Below are positions 52,301-64,000 of a stretch of 64,000 nucleotides of DNA, piece by piece. The first letter of the stretch is position 1. The number at the start of each line of letters is the position of its first letter. Origin of the DNA: Mesorhabditis belari (lineage: Eukaryota > Nematoda > Chromadorea > Rhabditida > Rhabditidae); contig CAUEEP010000933.1 in NCBI GenBank assembly GCA_958450365.1, forward strand, positions 1,488,001-1,552,000. The letters run 5' to 3'. Position numbers and translations under genes: made by a program. The notes below the pieces were generated by a model. The model was not told where the DNA came from and made no database searches. It saw only the letters and a list, made by a program, of their open reading frames with translations.

Positions 52301-54698
52301 AAACGAATCTAGTACCGGATAGATTGCTAGAGGTGGAAAGAATCTGCTAGAGGGCGTACTTCTAATAAAGGGCAACTGTTTGATAAAAAATTCGGAACCA
52401 CCAAAAAATTGCATTTTTTTTTGTTAAAGAAGAACAAAAAAAGTTGACAAAGTCTTTTACACACAGCTATTCCATATTTTTTAGATGTTGCAATGGAGCC
52501 AACCAAGGATAAACGCCCGCGACACATGCGAATCTCGGCTCCCGATGAGACCTATGTTCCACCACCGAGATATGTTGAAAAGGTTCCATTCTTAATGATT
52601 CTCAAATGTTCCTTTTTAGAAGAAAGCCCTCGTCGCACTCAACTTCTCACCGGTAAAACCACTCGCTCAATCGTCACCGAAGAAAGAAAAGGTCTATTTG
52701 GTCGATTTAACCACTAACCTCTAAACTCTACTTTTAGCTTCATTTGCCAGTGGAATGGAATGGAAAAATCAAATTGGATGCCGAATCGAGTGATGACGAT
52801 GGTTCGTGAGAGATTCGGCGAGAAAAAAAAACAAATAGCTCATTGATTTGGTTTAAAAACGAACCAATTCGATCCAAATCCTCAACAATTTCCTTATTCA
52901 GAGGCGCAAATCGATGCGGTTCTCGCGTCAACTCGTCGAGTCATTCCTTCGGCTCGTGGCGATGGTGATGGTGATGGAGAGCAAAGCGACGAGGAGCTCC
53001 CGCCGACAGTCCTTTTGTCAAGAGGTCGTCCTAAGAATGACAAAGTGCAAGAAACCAAAGGGGAAATTATGGGTAACTTGCTTTAAAATCATTACGACGA
53101 CTTAGGACAATGGATTGTGGAGAAGACAATGCTTGTGCGGTTAACAGGGTTATTCTAGAAGTAAGACCACAAGCCAGGCCCTGGTTTAACTGCAGGTTTG
53201 GCCCATAAAAGTTCAGGACCTGGCTTCTGACGGGACTCTGGTCTTACTTTGTTTAGCTTACAAAGAATGCACCCGTTTAAAACTTTCCTAGTGGTTAAAT
53301 TACGCCTTTATTGTTCTCTAAGTTAGTTCTAAATGGTTTAAAAGTATCATAAATGGCATTTCTGGTTTAATTGTACTTTGATATCGTAGCCAACATCCAA
53401 AAACACGACTAGACGTTAAGGTAGTTCTATAAGCTTACCACTTAATGATTTCATTGCTTTTACAGTTTAACTTTTCAATTTTCAGGCAACTCCTATTCGG
53501 GCAACTACTCACCGGTGCAAACGCCAACTGAAGCCATTTATGTGCCGACTCCAATTCAAAAGGTATATTCTAAAAATTTTATCTCGAAGATAAGTCAAGT
53601 TCGACCTTTAAACGTTAAAACACAGATTCAAATCTAGAAGGTGCATTTGACAACTAATTTTCTCATTTCTAGGGCCCGTCCCCCGAAGGATCATCGCCAA
53701 TTTTGATGGACTCGATGATGCAATACACGACCGGCACCTCGACGCAAAATCATGTGAACAAGGTTTGTGCTTATTTCCCTCTAAACTCAACATTTCGTTC
53801 AGGCAAACGGTAAATGCAAGTATTGGCCGAATTGTACGCGCGGTTTCTCGTGCGGTTTTGTGCATCCGAGCAAAGCGTGCAGGTGTGTTGGAGCGGTTTC
53901 TTTCAACTAATGTTCCCCCTTTTAGTGCTTTCCCCAATTGCACTTTTGGCTCGTCATGTCTCTACATTCATCCGGTCTGCCGATTCAACGCGCAATGCAA
54001 GAACACGAGCTGCTCATTCACACACTCGGAAACAGGTATAATTTTTGATGTGCTGGAACGACTTGTCTATTGCTCTGAATCCTAGAAGTGCTGTCATTTT
54101 GTGCATTTAGTGGAGGCCATTAGATTTAAAAGTACAACAATAACAACAAGTTTAGCTCACGTTTCAGATTGTATTCACACATTACCAACCAAACCTAGCG
54201 CTTTTCCATTTCAGGAACCTTTCCGGCCGCCGTCCTCGCGCTCTCCTCTCAACCCTCGTACAATCGACCGTCGGCCATCGTGAGGCCAATGATGAAAACG
54301 ATGAGCACGTACAATGCGACCAACCCATACCAGGAGAACAGCCAGGATTACACTGCTGAGTCAGTCTTTTTGACGTTTATCTAATTTCTTGCTCATTCCA
54401 GCCTCGCTGTCGCTCCGAAAGTGCCAACGGTGCCGTGTATTTATGGTGCTGGTTGTAGGAATTCGCAATGTACCTTCAAGCATCCACCGGTAAGCGGGTT
54501 TTGAAGGGCATTCGCTGTAATCTGGGTTAAAAGCTAATTTCCATCATTTAGGCGTGCAAATTCGGCTACAGCTGCTATAATGCGAGTTGCGCTTTCTACC
54601 ATGGACCGGCTCAACAATCGACTGCTGCTTCAGCTGTTCCGATTCAAGCACATCGCCAATCGGGCTCCCGAACACAGTACACATGGAAAGCGAATTGA
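49362..54698 (+). CDS. sut-2: Poly(A)-binding zinc-finger protein ZC3H14/Nab2/SUT-2
   Basis: Twenty exons: 49362-49394, 49754-49953, 50074-50132, 50173-50285, 50351-50442, 50484-50613, 51126-51292, 51472-51609, 51868-52064, 52485-52582, 52620-52691, 52738-52801, 52902-53072, 53486-53562, 53673-53762, 53803-53882, 53926-54035, 54215-54359, 54402-54489, 54552-54698. The sum is 2271 nt, 756 residues and in frame. The N-terminal ~90 residues (ARRLKELDVYVEDELP, YVMVMVANKKEK, NTDTFVDWLFDVMAKL) form the PWI-like fold of the family. A long Lys/Glu/Arg coiled region follows. The C terminus has five CCCH fingers: CKYWPNCTRGFSCGFVH, CRSAFPNCTFGSSCLYIH, CRFNAQCKNTSCSFTH, CIYGAGCRNSQCTFKH, CKFGYSCYNASCAFYH. 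Such proteins bind nuclear poly(A); C. elegans SUT-2 modulates tau toxicity. Many introns are 40-60 bp. Confidence 0.95.
50614..51125. repeat. sut-2 intron with diverged direct repeats
   Basis: The phrase 'cttgtaaa', 'gtttaagcctttt' and 'aaaatgagtcagccttgatt' recurs in variant form four to five times about 80-100 bp apart. No gene. Confidence 0.6.
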
Positions 54699-57347
54699 AA
54701 AGGAGTATTGTATTTAAAGAATTTTAAAGGATTGTGTACCCTTTTGAATGAAAACGCTCGGTTTTGATGATAGCCAGAAAATTAAGCTTTCAGATCTTTA
54801 GAAGTGTGTTTTAAAGTTTTAATTGTTCAATCTAGATGTCAGACAACCCATTGGCACTAGAGCTGTTCCTATCGGCTCGGCTAACTTCTAAAAGATATCT
54901 ATTTTATTCAGCTACCGCAATTTGCCCTTCAGTTTTCAATTCGATCAACCCAATTTTTGTCACATTGACTGATCCTCATCGAATGTGGCCAAAATTGGAC
55001 TGATTGAGCGGAAACTGGCGGACAGATTACGGTAATTGAATAAAAAGGTGTCTTTTAGAGAATCGATTAGCCACCAGGGAACCACTATTTGACAGTTTAC
55101 AGTTACTTTTTTTTTTGAAAGTTTTCCATCGCGGGCGTTTTTGTTGAAAAGAATACACCGATTTTCTTAAATTCCTAAAATTTTCCCATCAACATGCAGT
55201 CTGTCAGTCTCTTTTTTTCCCCGTCACTCCACCGGTTATTTGTCGTTATTCTTGTGTGATCTGGCTTTTTCTTCCCCATCCTTATTATTGTTTTTCTTCA
55301 TTCAACACTTTCCAATGTGAATATCTTTAACGTTCTCGTTAATTATTGAGTGCCCTTTTTCGATTATTTTCCTCTCTTGTAAAATTATTTATTTTCGCGC
55401 TATTTTATCGCGAATCAGGCTTGTAATTGGACATCTCAGAGTCGCCAAACAGCCAAATGAATATTTTGCGAAATGTCTCGTTTCGCCACCATTTACAAGT
55501 CTGATCCCTGTCGCCTATCGTCTGTACAGTGTCTTTTTTCGTGTTCTCCTATTTCTCAAAATCTATCTTTTTTTTCTGGGGCCAATATTTCAAACAAATA
55601 TTTTTTATTACGTGTTGTTCTTTTGGAACAAAGCTTTTGGTCTCCGTCAATTTGGGGAATCGAAAGAACGCACAAAAAGATCCCTTACTATTAGAGACCG
55701 TAAATCGAATTCTCCGAATATTTAAAGGCGAAAAAACAGGACTATGGCGGAGTTCAGGCCCATGAATCCATTTTTTGGTGTAATTCGCCAAGTGCGCCAG
55801 ATGCCGTTTTTCCTACGGGCGACACATGAAAAGAATGCACAAAGAGCGCGAATCTCGAGTACTTCTATCCGAAAATGAATAACTTTTATCAAATTGCCGA
55901 TTTTTGCGGTCTCTTTTCACATATTGAAACGAGAGATTTTTTTCCAACATTTTAACACGAAAATCAACTGAATTTGTTCAGCGGAAAATTTTATATTGGT
56001 CTTCAAAGATCGCGATCGAAAGAGCCATATTCGAGAATTGATTTTAAGGCAAAATTAATCTTTTCAGGCTCTAAACCCGTTTTCTTTTACACCATTCTGA
56101 AAAACGAACGCCGGTTTCGAATTCGCCATCCCCGAAAGCTCCCAAGTGCAAATTTTGAGCCCAATCGGACCAAAAGTCACTTAAAAGATCACGTTCGACC
56201 CAAATGTGGATCGTATCGTCGCGAGAGTGTTAAAAATACACGTCCAGTACTCGTGCTAAGGTTCAATGAGCTAAAGCAAGATTTCTGACAACTATAACTT
56301 TGCTTGTCTGGCTCTGGTGCCGAGGCTGACCCCAGTAACACCTACTTTTCTTGTCTGTGGTGTTTTTTCTTGTTTGCCTTGCCTTGTTATTTCGAGTTTA
56401 ATTTTCTGAAGTTTTTTTTTGTAAAATATCACATTTTGTATGGTAAACGATTGTCGTGTTATCACACAAAACACACACGAAATTTGAAAACGCGACAACA
56501 AAACGGTCAAACGTGTAGCAAGAACAAAATAAATGAAACAACGAAGAGAAAATAATTCGACAACAACACGAAATTTTGTAAAGAAAATAACAAAAATAAG
56601 GACAATGTGAATATGAATGGGTTTTGGCATTCGTATAGCTTTTTCGCTTGGCAAACAAAAACCAATCTCGAAACGCTCGAAATGAGAGAATTCTTCGAGT
56701 TCTGTGTGCGGAAAATTTGAAAGAAGCGATTCGTCCCTCAAATAATTGTTTCATTTTTCTCGAGCAAATGATCATTTGCTTAAAGTTTTTTTTGCAATTC
56801 CATGTGGCTTTAGCGGTTTTTTTTTCTTGGGTGATCCATGCGATGGACCCTGAGCCGCGAAAAAAGGAAGAATGATGAGAAAATGGAGCTCCGTGTGAAA
56901 ATTTCACACAAAATTGAGCTGCTGGGGTTGTTAAAAAAGCCACAGACCTTCGAGATTATCGAAATTTTTCACTGATTAAGACATTTGGCCACTCCTCATT
57001 GCCAGAGAGAGATCGCTTTGCGTTTTTTTGATCAAACTTTTTGCCTAGAACAAGAATTCTCTCATTTTTGAGCGCTCAAGACCGAAGAAACTTTGTCGAT
57101 TTCCTGAAAATTTCCCTATCAGCTATACAAACGAAAAACCCTCACAAAAGCGCAACGGGAAATGAAAGGAGAAGGGATTTAACGGGTTTTGGGGCCAATA
57201 CAAAATCGGAGACAACAACAAAAATAGAAAGATTCACCGAAGAATATTTCGTGGGGGAAGAGAACTAATCGATAAAGTATAAAAGAAATGGGGAGGGGGG
57301 GAAGATACTAACATCTTTGGGGTACTAAAAGTGAAGGGAAAACTTCA
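54699..57347. other. Convergent 3' flanks of sut-2 and nxf-1, no gene seen
   Basis: 2.65 kb between the stop codons. An AATAAA lies near 55037, 340 bp past the sut-2 stop. Frames of 104-181 residues on both strands between 55.5 and 57.0 kb have no domain and no clear splice signals, so I leave them uncalled. T-rich runs are frequent. Confidence 0.5.
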
Positions 57348-60300
57348 CTATACGAAAGCATCGGCCGGGATGGTTGCACGGGCGACGAGGAAATTCTGGC
57401 CGGCCTGCTCAAAGTTCCAATTCGAGTCCTGCAGACACTTCTCACTCCAGTCGGGCTTCATTCCGGATTGCTGCGAGAATTGCTTGATCATCTCGAGCTT
57501 CGTCTAAAGATCAGAGATTAGTTGTGATTAAACGGTGATCGGCTTGGCTAACAAATCGGCTCTACACATGAAATGATAGAACTTGGTCAGCTAGGCACAA
57601 AAAGACTAATCAATAAATCAATATCAATAAATCCGGCTAAACCTTTAAATTTTTACTCAGCACTTACTAGTGCTGCTACGCACTCTAAATACAACTAATG
57701 TTTCATCTAAGCTTTGTTTCTCAAATTCTACCTCATTATCCGGCTCTCCATTAATTGGCATTTGCGCAATTGGTGGCGGCGGTTGAGTCAAATTCACATC
57801 CACGACCGCTGACACGATAGGCATTGTCTGGGATGTGCTTGGCGCCTAAAAGCTCGACTTTACAAAAGGATTCCACGAATCACTAACCAAAGCATTCTTG
57901 GCAGCTTTCTCCTGGAGCTTCTTGAATTTCTCCAAACGTGGCGGGTGAAGCGACGAGATGAAGAGCATGTCAGAGATGATCACCAAGGAGCTGAAAGCAA
58001 ATCGATTGAAAAATGATCTTCAAGTCCGAGCTAGCAGTAAGAGCCTAGCTGCGTTCAGCATACAATTTTCTATCTAATAAGCGGATTCTAGTACCTCGCA
58101 TCTCTTGGAGCAACGACGAATTGACGATTGAAGTATTTGAGTTCCGGCACATCGCCCGATCGAACACCCGGTCCATCCTCGAAGAGACCCGACAACGAAA
58201 AGGCCATCAATGTGCTCTAGAAGATAATCGTAGAGTTTTCATTCAAAAAACCCGTACCGTAACAAGCGAGACGTCAAGTGTGAAGGAGTCTTTGAGATGT
58301 GACGTCTTTGGCAGTTTGGCAAGAGCGACAACAATTGACATGGCTCCCTAAAAAAAAGAAAATAATCATAAGCTCAAATGCTGAACACTCTACACACTTT
58401 CTAGCCACGTTATCTTTTCTCAAAAGTCTAAAGAATAATTTCACTCACCACATGCACTCTCTCAGCTCGTCTCGTATCCCATTTGTCCAATTGTTTCAAG
58501 TTGTGCGACTGACGAATGTAGGCATGAAAGCATTCCCTAGAAAAAGTTGTGTTCTCAATAAAGGTCATAATGTGAGCTCACTCAGGGTGATATTTCCACG
58601 ACTTTCCACTCGCATTCGAGAAGTTTTGAAGCGTCAAAGTGAACATCGACTGAAATTTTGACATGAAGCCAGCAAAATGATTAAAGTCACACCTCTTCAT
58701 CATGATAGGCGTCAGCTAATTTCTTGCGATCCATCAACGGATTGTCACCATCGTAGATCTAAAATGAAATAGGATCAAGTGATCCAAAAGTCCAATGTTT
58801 ACCTCATAAAAGCGTAGCAAGAATCCCTCGATCAACTCCTTGACTTGTGGTTGATCTCCAAAGTAGGAAGGCTAAAACGGAATGTGAACCAAGCCAATGT
58901 GAGTCAACAAGCTCTAACCGTACCCGATACAATGGCTCAATTCCGACATCCAGCGGGTCCACTCCAGTCAGTATTGGCGTCACGGCGTTTCCATCCTAAA
59001 GCATCAAGTTTTAGCAGCTTCAAACGTTAACCTCGCGAATAGTATTGTTTTTAAAAACTCACTAGCATGTTGACTCTCGGGAAAATATTGTGCACGGCGC
59101 TAAATGTTCGATTAGAGACACAACAATGACATTTCTGACAGACAGATCACACCGGAGCACAATTCGCACTAAAAACGAGGAAAAACCGGCAAAAGATCGA
59201 TGTGAGCGTTTGAAAGAATTGCTGCACGTGAAAAAGATAGTATAACCTGAGATAGTCAGAGCTTCGGGTGAATTCGTCGCACAGAGGATTTCCCTCTAAG
59301 AAAACCATCTCGACGGGTAGCCCCTTCAGTTTGGCGACTTGGTCCATTTTGCGAATCTGCGAATAGGAATTTCTGAGTTGTCGCAAAACATCGACTCAAC
59401 AAACCTCATTGCTTGACAAATCAAGGACTTTGACGAATTTGGTCGCCCACAATAGCATCGACGTGCAATCCAGTGAATCCAATTTGTTCGACTAAAGTTG
59501 AATCGAGTGAATTGAGTTGAATTCCTCAAACAAACCTTCAAGCTTAATGCCGTCAAATGTCCATAGCATTCATCGATTCGGTCCAACACGTGCAGCATCA
59601 CGTTATTGCTTGTCAGACGGAACATAAAGCCGGTGAGTCCTAAAATGAGAAGTTTTTAAAGACAAGGATAGAAAAACTCCTCACGTTTATCAGCTGAGAA
59701 TTCAGCGAGATCAAGTGCTCGTGCTTCCCCGTTGTATCGCGAGTCGATCACCGCGTTCAGCAATTCAACGTCGGCCGCGGAAAGACGACGCCATGGGGCG
59801 ACTACCTAAAGAAATTGAGTTGAATTTGTCAAGAGGAAGACCCATAGGTATTAGTCTTTTTAAAGGAATAGGTACGGCAAACACTTTCAAAAACACAATC
59901 AAAGTTGCTTCTCAAGCGAACAAGTACAAGTACTCAAGAAGTCAAGTCGAACTTTGGCATCTGGGTGGCCCAAGTCAGGTCTAATGCTGAATTTTGGCTT
60001 TGCTTTGAAAGATTCCAAGAGCATCCTGCTAGTGCCGAATTGTTCATAAAGGTTAGCCTTTTTCAAATAAATGCAGCATTTTCTTGTGACAAAACAAAAA
60101 GTTTGTACTATATTGTAAAAACAATTCAGCATCGTCAATTTGCTTTTTAGATCAACTGAAGTAAGTTCGGAGTTGAATAATATGACATTTTAGTGATGAG
60201 TGAAGCTTGATGATCACAATGAACGTCTCAAATGCTATTCTTTACGAATCGGCAATGAGGATGGGTTGAATTCAAGCCATTTATTGCATAGCCAACTCCC

Positions 60301-61343
60301 ACACCAACTACTCACTTCATTTTTCCACATCCTCAGCGCAGTGTTCGTTTCTTTGTGTCGTATTCGATTGCTCAACATCATGATTGATTCGGCTTGTTCC
60401 GCGTCTTTCACGTAAAACGACGCATTGTTCTGTTGATCCACCTCGGGTAGGATCGGTTTGAAATCTTCGACCTGAAGCAAAAAAAATAAGTTAATTTCAA
60501 ACCGAAAGCCATTTACCCGTGATCCCAATTGCTTTACAATCCAACTTAGACCATAAGTGCCGCCATGTTTCACCTAAAAAGTTTCAATGTGAAAAGAAAT
60601 ATGCCCATAAAGCTGACCTTGATTTGAAAGACCATAACCACATCCTTGCGTACGCCACCGTCGGCCGCGATCGCTTGCTGTTGAATACGAGAGCGGTGAT
60701 CGACCTGGAAATGGAAACAATGAGAACCGTTTGCTTCTTCTAAACGACTTATTAAACGTTTCCAAAATCAGCGCCCACTTTTCTGTTTTGTGTCGTGAAC
60801 TTGTTCTGTCCTCCGCCAGTCATTCTTTGCATTCCAGAGCCACCAGCCCCCAATTGTCGATTGATCGTGTTCACGGATTGACGATTCACGCGGACTTGAA
60901 ATGCTGAAAAGAAAAGAAATTGTTCAGCAGACGTAGATTTGGTACTTTTTGGCTCATTTAACGATTCATTAGCACTTTATAAACTGCCCAATAACAATTA
61001 CAGGACTTCTCCTTAAGGCGTGGACCGAATTCAGTAAGGATTCGGCTCACTAACTAGAACGTTCTGTCGCAGAACATTACGAGTGGGTTCTAGCGTCCAT
61101 AAGTCAGGTCTAGCGGGGCGGGTTCTAGCGCCCATAAGTCAGGTCCAGCGGACCGGGTTCTAGCGTCTAGCGGGGCGGGTTCTAGCGTCCATAAGTCAGG
61201 TCTAGTAACTCACAAGGTTCTTGATCATCGTCGTCGAGACGGGTGGGTAAAATATCGGGATCATGGGCACCGCCGAGTCGGATGAAGCGATTCTTCGAGC
61301 GCATGTCGCGCACATCGCGACGCTCGTTGAAACGACCACGCAT
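57348..61343 (-). CDS. nxf-1: Nuclear mRNA export receptor NXF1/TAP
   Basis: Twenty exons on the complement: 61343-61214, 60903-60779, 60704-60618, 60573-60517, 60471-60316, 59805-59685, 59639-59536, 59491-59405, 59356-59247, 59099-59063, 58995-58924, 58871-58803, 58758-58693, 58649-58582, 58536-58449, 58347-58258, 58216-58095, 57990-57888, 57845-57732, 57503-57348. The sum is 1962 nt, 653 residues and in frame. Order: an Arg-rich N terminus (MRGRFNERRDVRDMRSKNRF), an RRM (KDVVMVFQIKVKHGGTYGLS), leucine-rich repeats (LTALSLKSNKLDSLD, KVLDLSSNEIRKMDQV, VFLEGNPLCDEF), an NTF2-like domain (LLRFYEIYDGDNPLMDRKKL, MFTLTLQNFSNASGKSWKY, FNRQFVVAPRDA) and a C-terminal UBA-like TAP-C domain (EKCLQDSNWNFEQAGQNFL). 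The protein heterodimerises with NXT1 and carries spliced mRNA through the pore. A CCAG acceptor 8 nt before the ATG may be a trans-splice site. It is convergent with sut-2, another poly(A)-RNA factor. Confidence 0.96.
59806..60315. other. Long nxf-1 intron, no feature recognised
   Basis: 510 bp, about ten times the typical intron of this gene. It contains a plus-strand frame (59715-59984) that overlaps the antisense of an exon and is not credible. No repeat was recognised. Confidence 0.5.
61080..61210. repeat. Tandem ~45-bp repeat in nxf-1 intron 1
   Basis: The phrase 'gggttctagcgtccataagt' followed by 'caggtctagcggggc' recurs about three times with one shortened unit, just inside the first nxf-1 intron. 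It is GC-richer than its surroundings. Confidence 0.85.
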
Positions 61344-62464
61344 TTTTTGCCTGGAAAAGAGAAAAATTAGACTAACACGAGAAATAGCGAAAAGAAACAG
61401 TTTAATTGACAAAAGGAAAACACTAAAAGCTAGGCTATGCGATAGCCGTTCAATGGGCAAAATGCGCGTCAAATTAACACTGCAAACAATAAGATTTTTT
61501 CTGGAAATGCAAGAATGGCCCATATTTTGCAAAATGTCAACGTTTTGCCAAGTAACAACGAGCAAATTTCATCCTGTAGGCTTTCTGGTAAACAAAATCG
61601 AGGAATATGAATGAAACACAAGAATTTATCTGAGAAAATCGTCAGGAAACAAGCAAGAAGCGGTTTGAAAGCGAGCAAAAGCAAAGCAAAAGTGACATCA
61701 ATATCGAAAGGTCAAAATTGATAAAATCGAGCAGAATTTTGCGCTAATTGCCTTCAAGCTTAGTTCAAAAGCTAACTAAAATCGAATTAAAAGTTGGCAA
61801 AACACGAAGACAATGCGCACAAAAAAGTGTTTGGGCTTTCGAAAGTGAATGATATGGGCGAGAGAATGGAGAGTCGCTAAATGAGACGGGCAGTCACAAG
61901 GGTACGGTAGATAAAGTGTCAAATAGGAGAAACGACGTAATTGTCGAATGTCGAATTGCATCTTTTTTTAAGAACCGCATGTGGAATCGATGATCATTTA
62001 TTGAATTTGAGATAAAAGAAAGCTTTCTAGGGGAAAAGTTATACACCACTGTAGTAAGATGGCAACCAATATAAAGCTTTGAGCTGATATAAAGCTTTGA
62101 GCTGATATAAAGCTTTGAACCGATATAAAGCTTTGAGCTGATATAAAGCTTTGAGCCAATATCAACCCGCCAATATGAAGAGCTATGCCAAAGGCGGGCA
62201 ACGTATCACTAAGTGCTCTAATTGTTTAAATATTACTGCACACTGAAATCAAAGATTCACGCATTTCTTAATGAACTCTGGCACACGTGGATCCTGGAAT
62301 GTCTAACTGGGATTCCTTTTATGAAAATAAAATAATTTATTTATAAACCTTTAACTTTGACACTAGATAAAGTACAATGTTAATGGAAAAGACAAAGATT
62401 ACGTTGAATAGACCTGTTCTTAGTTAGCATAACTTATTTAAAATTTCAAAAGTAAAAAGGTTAC
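61344..62464. other. Intergenic region upstream of nxf-1
   Basis: No exon is seen. Both strands carry frames of 60-127 residues without domains near 61.2-61.7 kb. A short tandem repeat lies at 62060-62165. Confidence 0.5.
62060..62165. repeat. Tandem ATATAAAGCTTTGAGCTG repeat
   Basis: Five 18-bp units ATATAAAGCTTTGAGCTG, with minor variants (gaaccg, gagccaatat), in the nxf-1 upstream region. Confidence 0.95.
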
Positions 62465-64000
62465 TCATTCATCATTTTCGTATTCGTCAAACTGATGGAA
62501 GCTTCGGCGAATGCCATTAAATTCTGCTCTCCTAAGAACCGTAATAATTTGTGTTCGAAATTTCAAAAACTTACACCATTTTGGATTCTGAATCGTCGAT
62601 ATCCGCAAATTCGTCTCGAATCTTCTGAAAAACTTTCAAAACGTTTCCCACCGTAGTCATTTGAGGCACAGAAGGCTGAATGTGATTTGAATTAACTTTG
62701 ATCGACTCAAGAACAAACTTGAACGACGGCAAAGAATTTTTGCTTCAAAAACATCTTCTTGAGAGCTTGTTTAGAGCTAAATTCTCAAGATGTTACGATT
62801 AAAACGAAAAAAACCTACTGATCCATCTTTATTTTCGCTAAATCCAGAGAGTTACAGACTTTCCAATGGCGTGTGGCCATCAAATTTTCATCTCTCGTTG
62901 CAAAGCCACACTATTCGTTTAAATATCTGAATTGATTGAATGATATTTTTAAAAAGTTCAACAAACCCTCCATTAGTAGCAATGTAACGTACAAGGTTTT
63001 CTTTGGAAAGCTAAATTTTGAAAGATGCAGGACAATATTTTTGCAAACCAACTTTTTCAAACTTCAAAATCGATTTATAAGCGGCGATTTTACATTTAGC
63101 ACATCGCGTCACAACTAATCCGTTAACAATGCAGGCATAACAATTGGCAGTACCCTCAAAAAGTAAATGAAACAAATCTTAGCAACAAGTGTTCTACCAT
63201 TATGTGAATTGAGTCAACTTTTTGTTGTCGGAACGCGTCTGCAGGCAGTTTTTTTAAAAACTTACTAGTTTATTATAAAGTTTACCAATTGCTTGATGGT
63301 CCATTTAGGGGAAACGTTTCCCTCACGACCATCGGCGTAGTGTCTTTCCATGTTGCCGCGACTCAAAAAAGAATAAGCGCAATTGGAGCAACGATATGTT
63401 GTCAAAACTAAAGAAAACGGGTAAACTTCATTAAGCCTCACCGTAACTCTTTCATGTTCTGCCATATGATCGACAAACCTTTACAAGTAATGACATCTCC
63501 CGAAGTTGAGATCGTGAAAGCAGGTTGTGCAGAATGGACAGAATACATGCAGTTGGCGTTGTGGTAAAATATGCCGTTGATGACTGAGAATGATAAGTCC
63601 AACCTGAATGTAGTGATTGAAGAACCTCGTTGAGTACTTCGACACTTCCAATATTTGACTTGGCATGCATATAGAGCAACCTGAAAAACACGTATCATTA
63701 GAACATTTCAATAAAACCCACCTTTGGAGTATGCAGAGTAAGATGCTCAAGTAAAACGGGCACTTCTCGCAAATCTGACAAGCCGCGTTAATAGCAGCTT
63801 CAACCTTAAACGACATTTCGTATAACGAACCTAAAGATTAAACTTTATCATGTCAGCTACAACAAATAAGCCTCTCAAGTAAAAATTATCTACCTGCAAC
63901 TTGTACGATGACTCAAAAGACAATAAACATTGTTTGCAAGTGGTGATCGACCGAACATCCGAGAAATTCTTTTGCTTTTATTTTTGTTTCGATCTCCGAC
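62465..64000 (-). CDS. Zinc-finger protein, 3' part, incomplete at the window edge
   Basis: Only the 3' end is firm: exons 62675-62575 and 62531-62465 on the complement join in frame and encode PSVPQMTTVGNVLKVFQKIR and DEFADIDDSESKMV, ending FHQFDEYENDE and a stop. Upstream coding segments include 63465-63265 (FVDHMAEHERV, YRCSNCAYSFLSRGNMERHY, a C2H2-like finger), 63816-63725 (CQICEKCPFYLSILL) and about 63960-63890 (TTCKQCLLSFESSYKLQ). The repeated CxxC plus His spacing suggests several degenerate C2H2 fingers. I could not settle the junctions between 63.27 and 63.82 kb: an in-frame TAA lies before FVDH unless an intron of ~240 bp is spliced. The family member is not recognised, and the 5' end lies beyond 64000. 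Confidence 0.55.

Noticed and set aside
55974..56943. Frames of 104 (plus), 149 and 181 (minus) residues between sut-2 and nxf-1
   Set aside because: Mutually overlapping, no domain similarity, no splice signals. Probably 3' flanking DNA of the two convergent genes.
58940..58960. A motif copy in an nxf-1 exon (CGCTGGATGTCGG)
   Set aside because: Lacks the terminal CAC and stands alone far from the domain. Consistent with chance, and useful as a background example.

Overview
The window looks like a nuclear contig of a nematode. Exons are split by many short GT-AG introns with T-rich TTTTCAG or TTTTAG acceptors. TTAGGC-type telomere-like hexamers occur internally, the start GGTTTAATTACCCA of the nematode SL1 leader recurs, and the genes are recognisable nematode orthologues. 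There is no sign of prokaryotic or viral gene organisation. The species cannot be named from the sequence alone.

Layout. 0.6-6.3 kb: a minus-strand two-RRM protein of the tRNA-Sec-associated (SECp43/TRNAU1AP) family. 7.1-9.5 kb: ribosomal protein L19, minus strand, complete. 10.1-12.5 kb: the 3' part of an unrecognised two-helix membrane protein, minus strand. 12.5-25.0 kb: essentially gene-free, filled with mini- and microsatellites, foldbacks and telomere-like repeats. 25.06-28.80 kb: a BMP-type TGF-beta ligand (dbl-1-like), plus strand, first exon not found. 28.8-32.1 kb: non-coding, with a TIR element. 32.2-36.2 kb: an F-box protein gene, minus strand. 36.2-43.9 kb: mostly non-coding, with F-box-like exon remnants near 41 kb. 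43.9-64 kb: a dense housekeeping block: NAA40 (NatD), ISCA1, ZC3H14/Nab2/SUT-2, NXF1 and the 3' part of a zinc-finger gene. Four models (SECp43-like, RPL19, NAA40, ISCA1) and the larger SUT-2 and NXF1 models were assembled exon by exon, and their summed lengths are in frame.

The main discovery is a domain from about 6.9 to 43.3 kb holding roughly 119 copies of one short motif. Its consensus is about TGTGACNTCCAGAWTG, read on either strand (CTGGANGTCACA on the other). I see almost none in the flanking 6.9 kb and 20.7 kb. Neighbouring copies are spaced in quanta: most intervals are 139-154 bp (mode 141-146), and most others are about 300-350 bp or a sum of the two. This holds across both orientations and also where the DNA between copies is unrelated. 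Local tandem arrays within the domain have the same ~143-bp unit. A TIR transposon at 30 kb accounts for one long interval: removing it leaves about 318 bp. Several copies lie inside coding exons of the dbl-1-like and F-box genes. Candidate explanations are a cluster of small-RNA genes with a shared promoter box (piRNA, SL RNA or other SNAPc-type), a meiotic pairing-centre-like array, or a nucleosome-phasing/chromatin-domain array. The sequence alone does not decide between them.

Outside that domain the genes are ordinary and unrelated in function: RNA processing and export (SUT-2, NXF1), translation (RPL19, SECp43-like), N-terminal acetylation of histones (NAA40), Fe-S cluster assembly (ISCA1), body-size/BMP signalling (dbl-1-like) and ubiquitin ligation (F-box). 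ISCA1 and NAA40 are co-directional with a 576-bp gap. ISCA1 and SUT-2 are divergent across a 552-bp shared promoter region.
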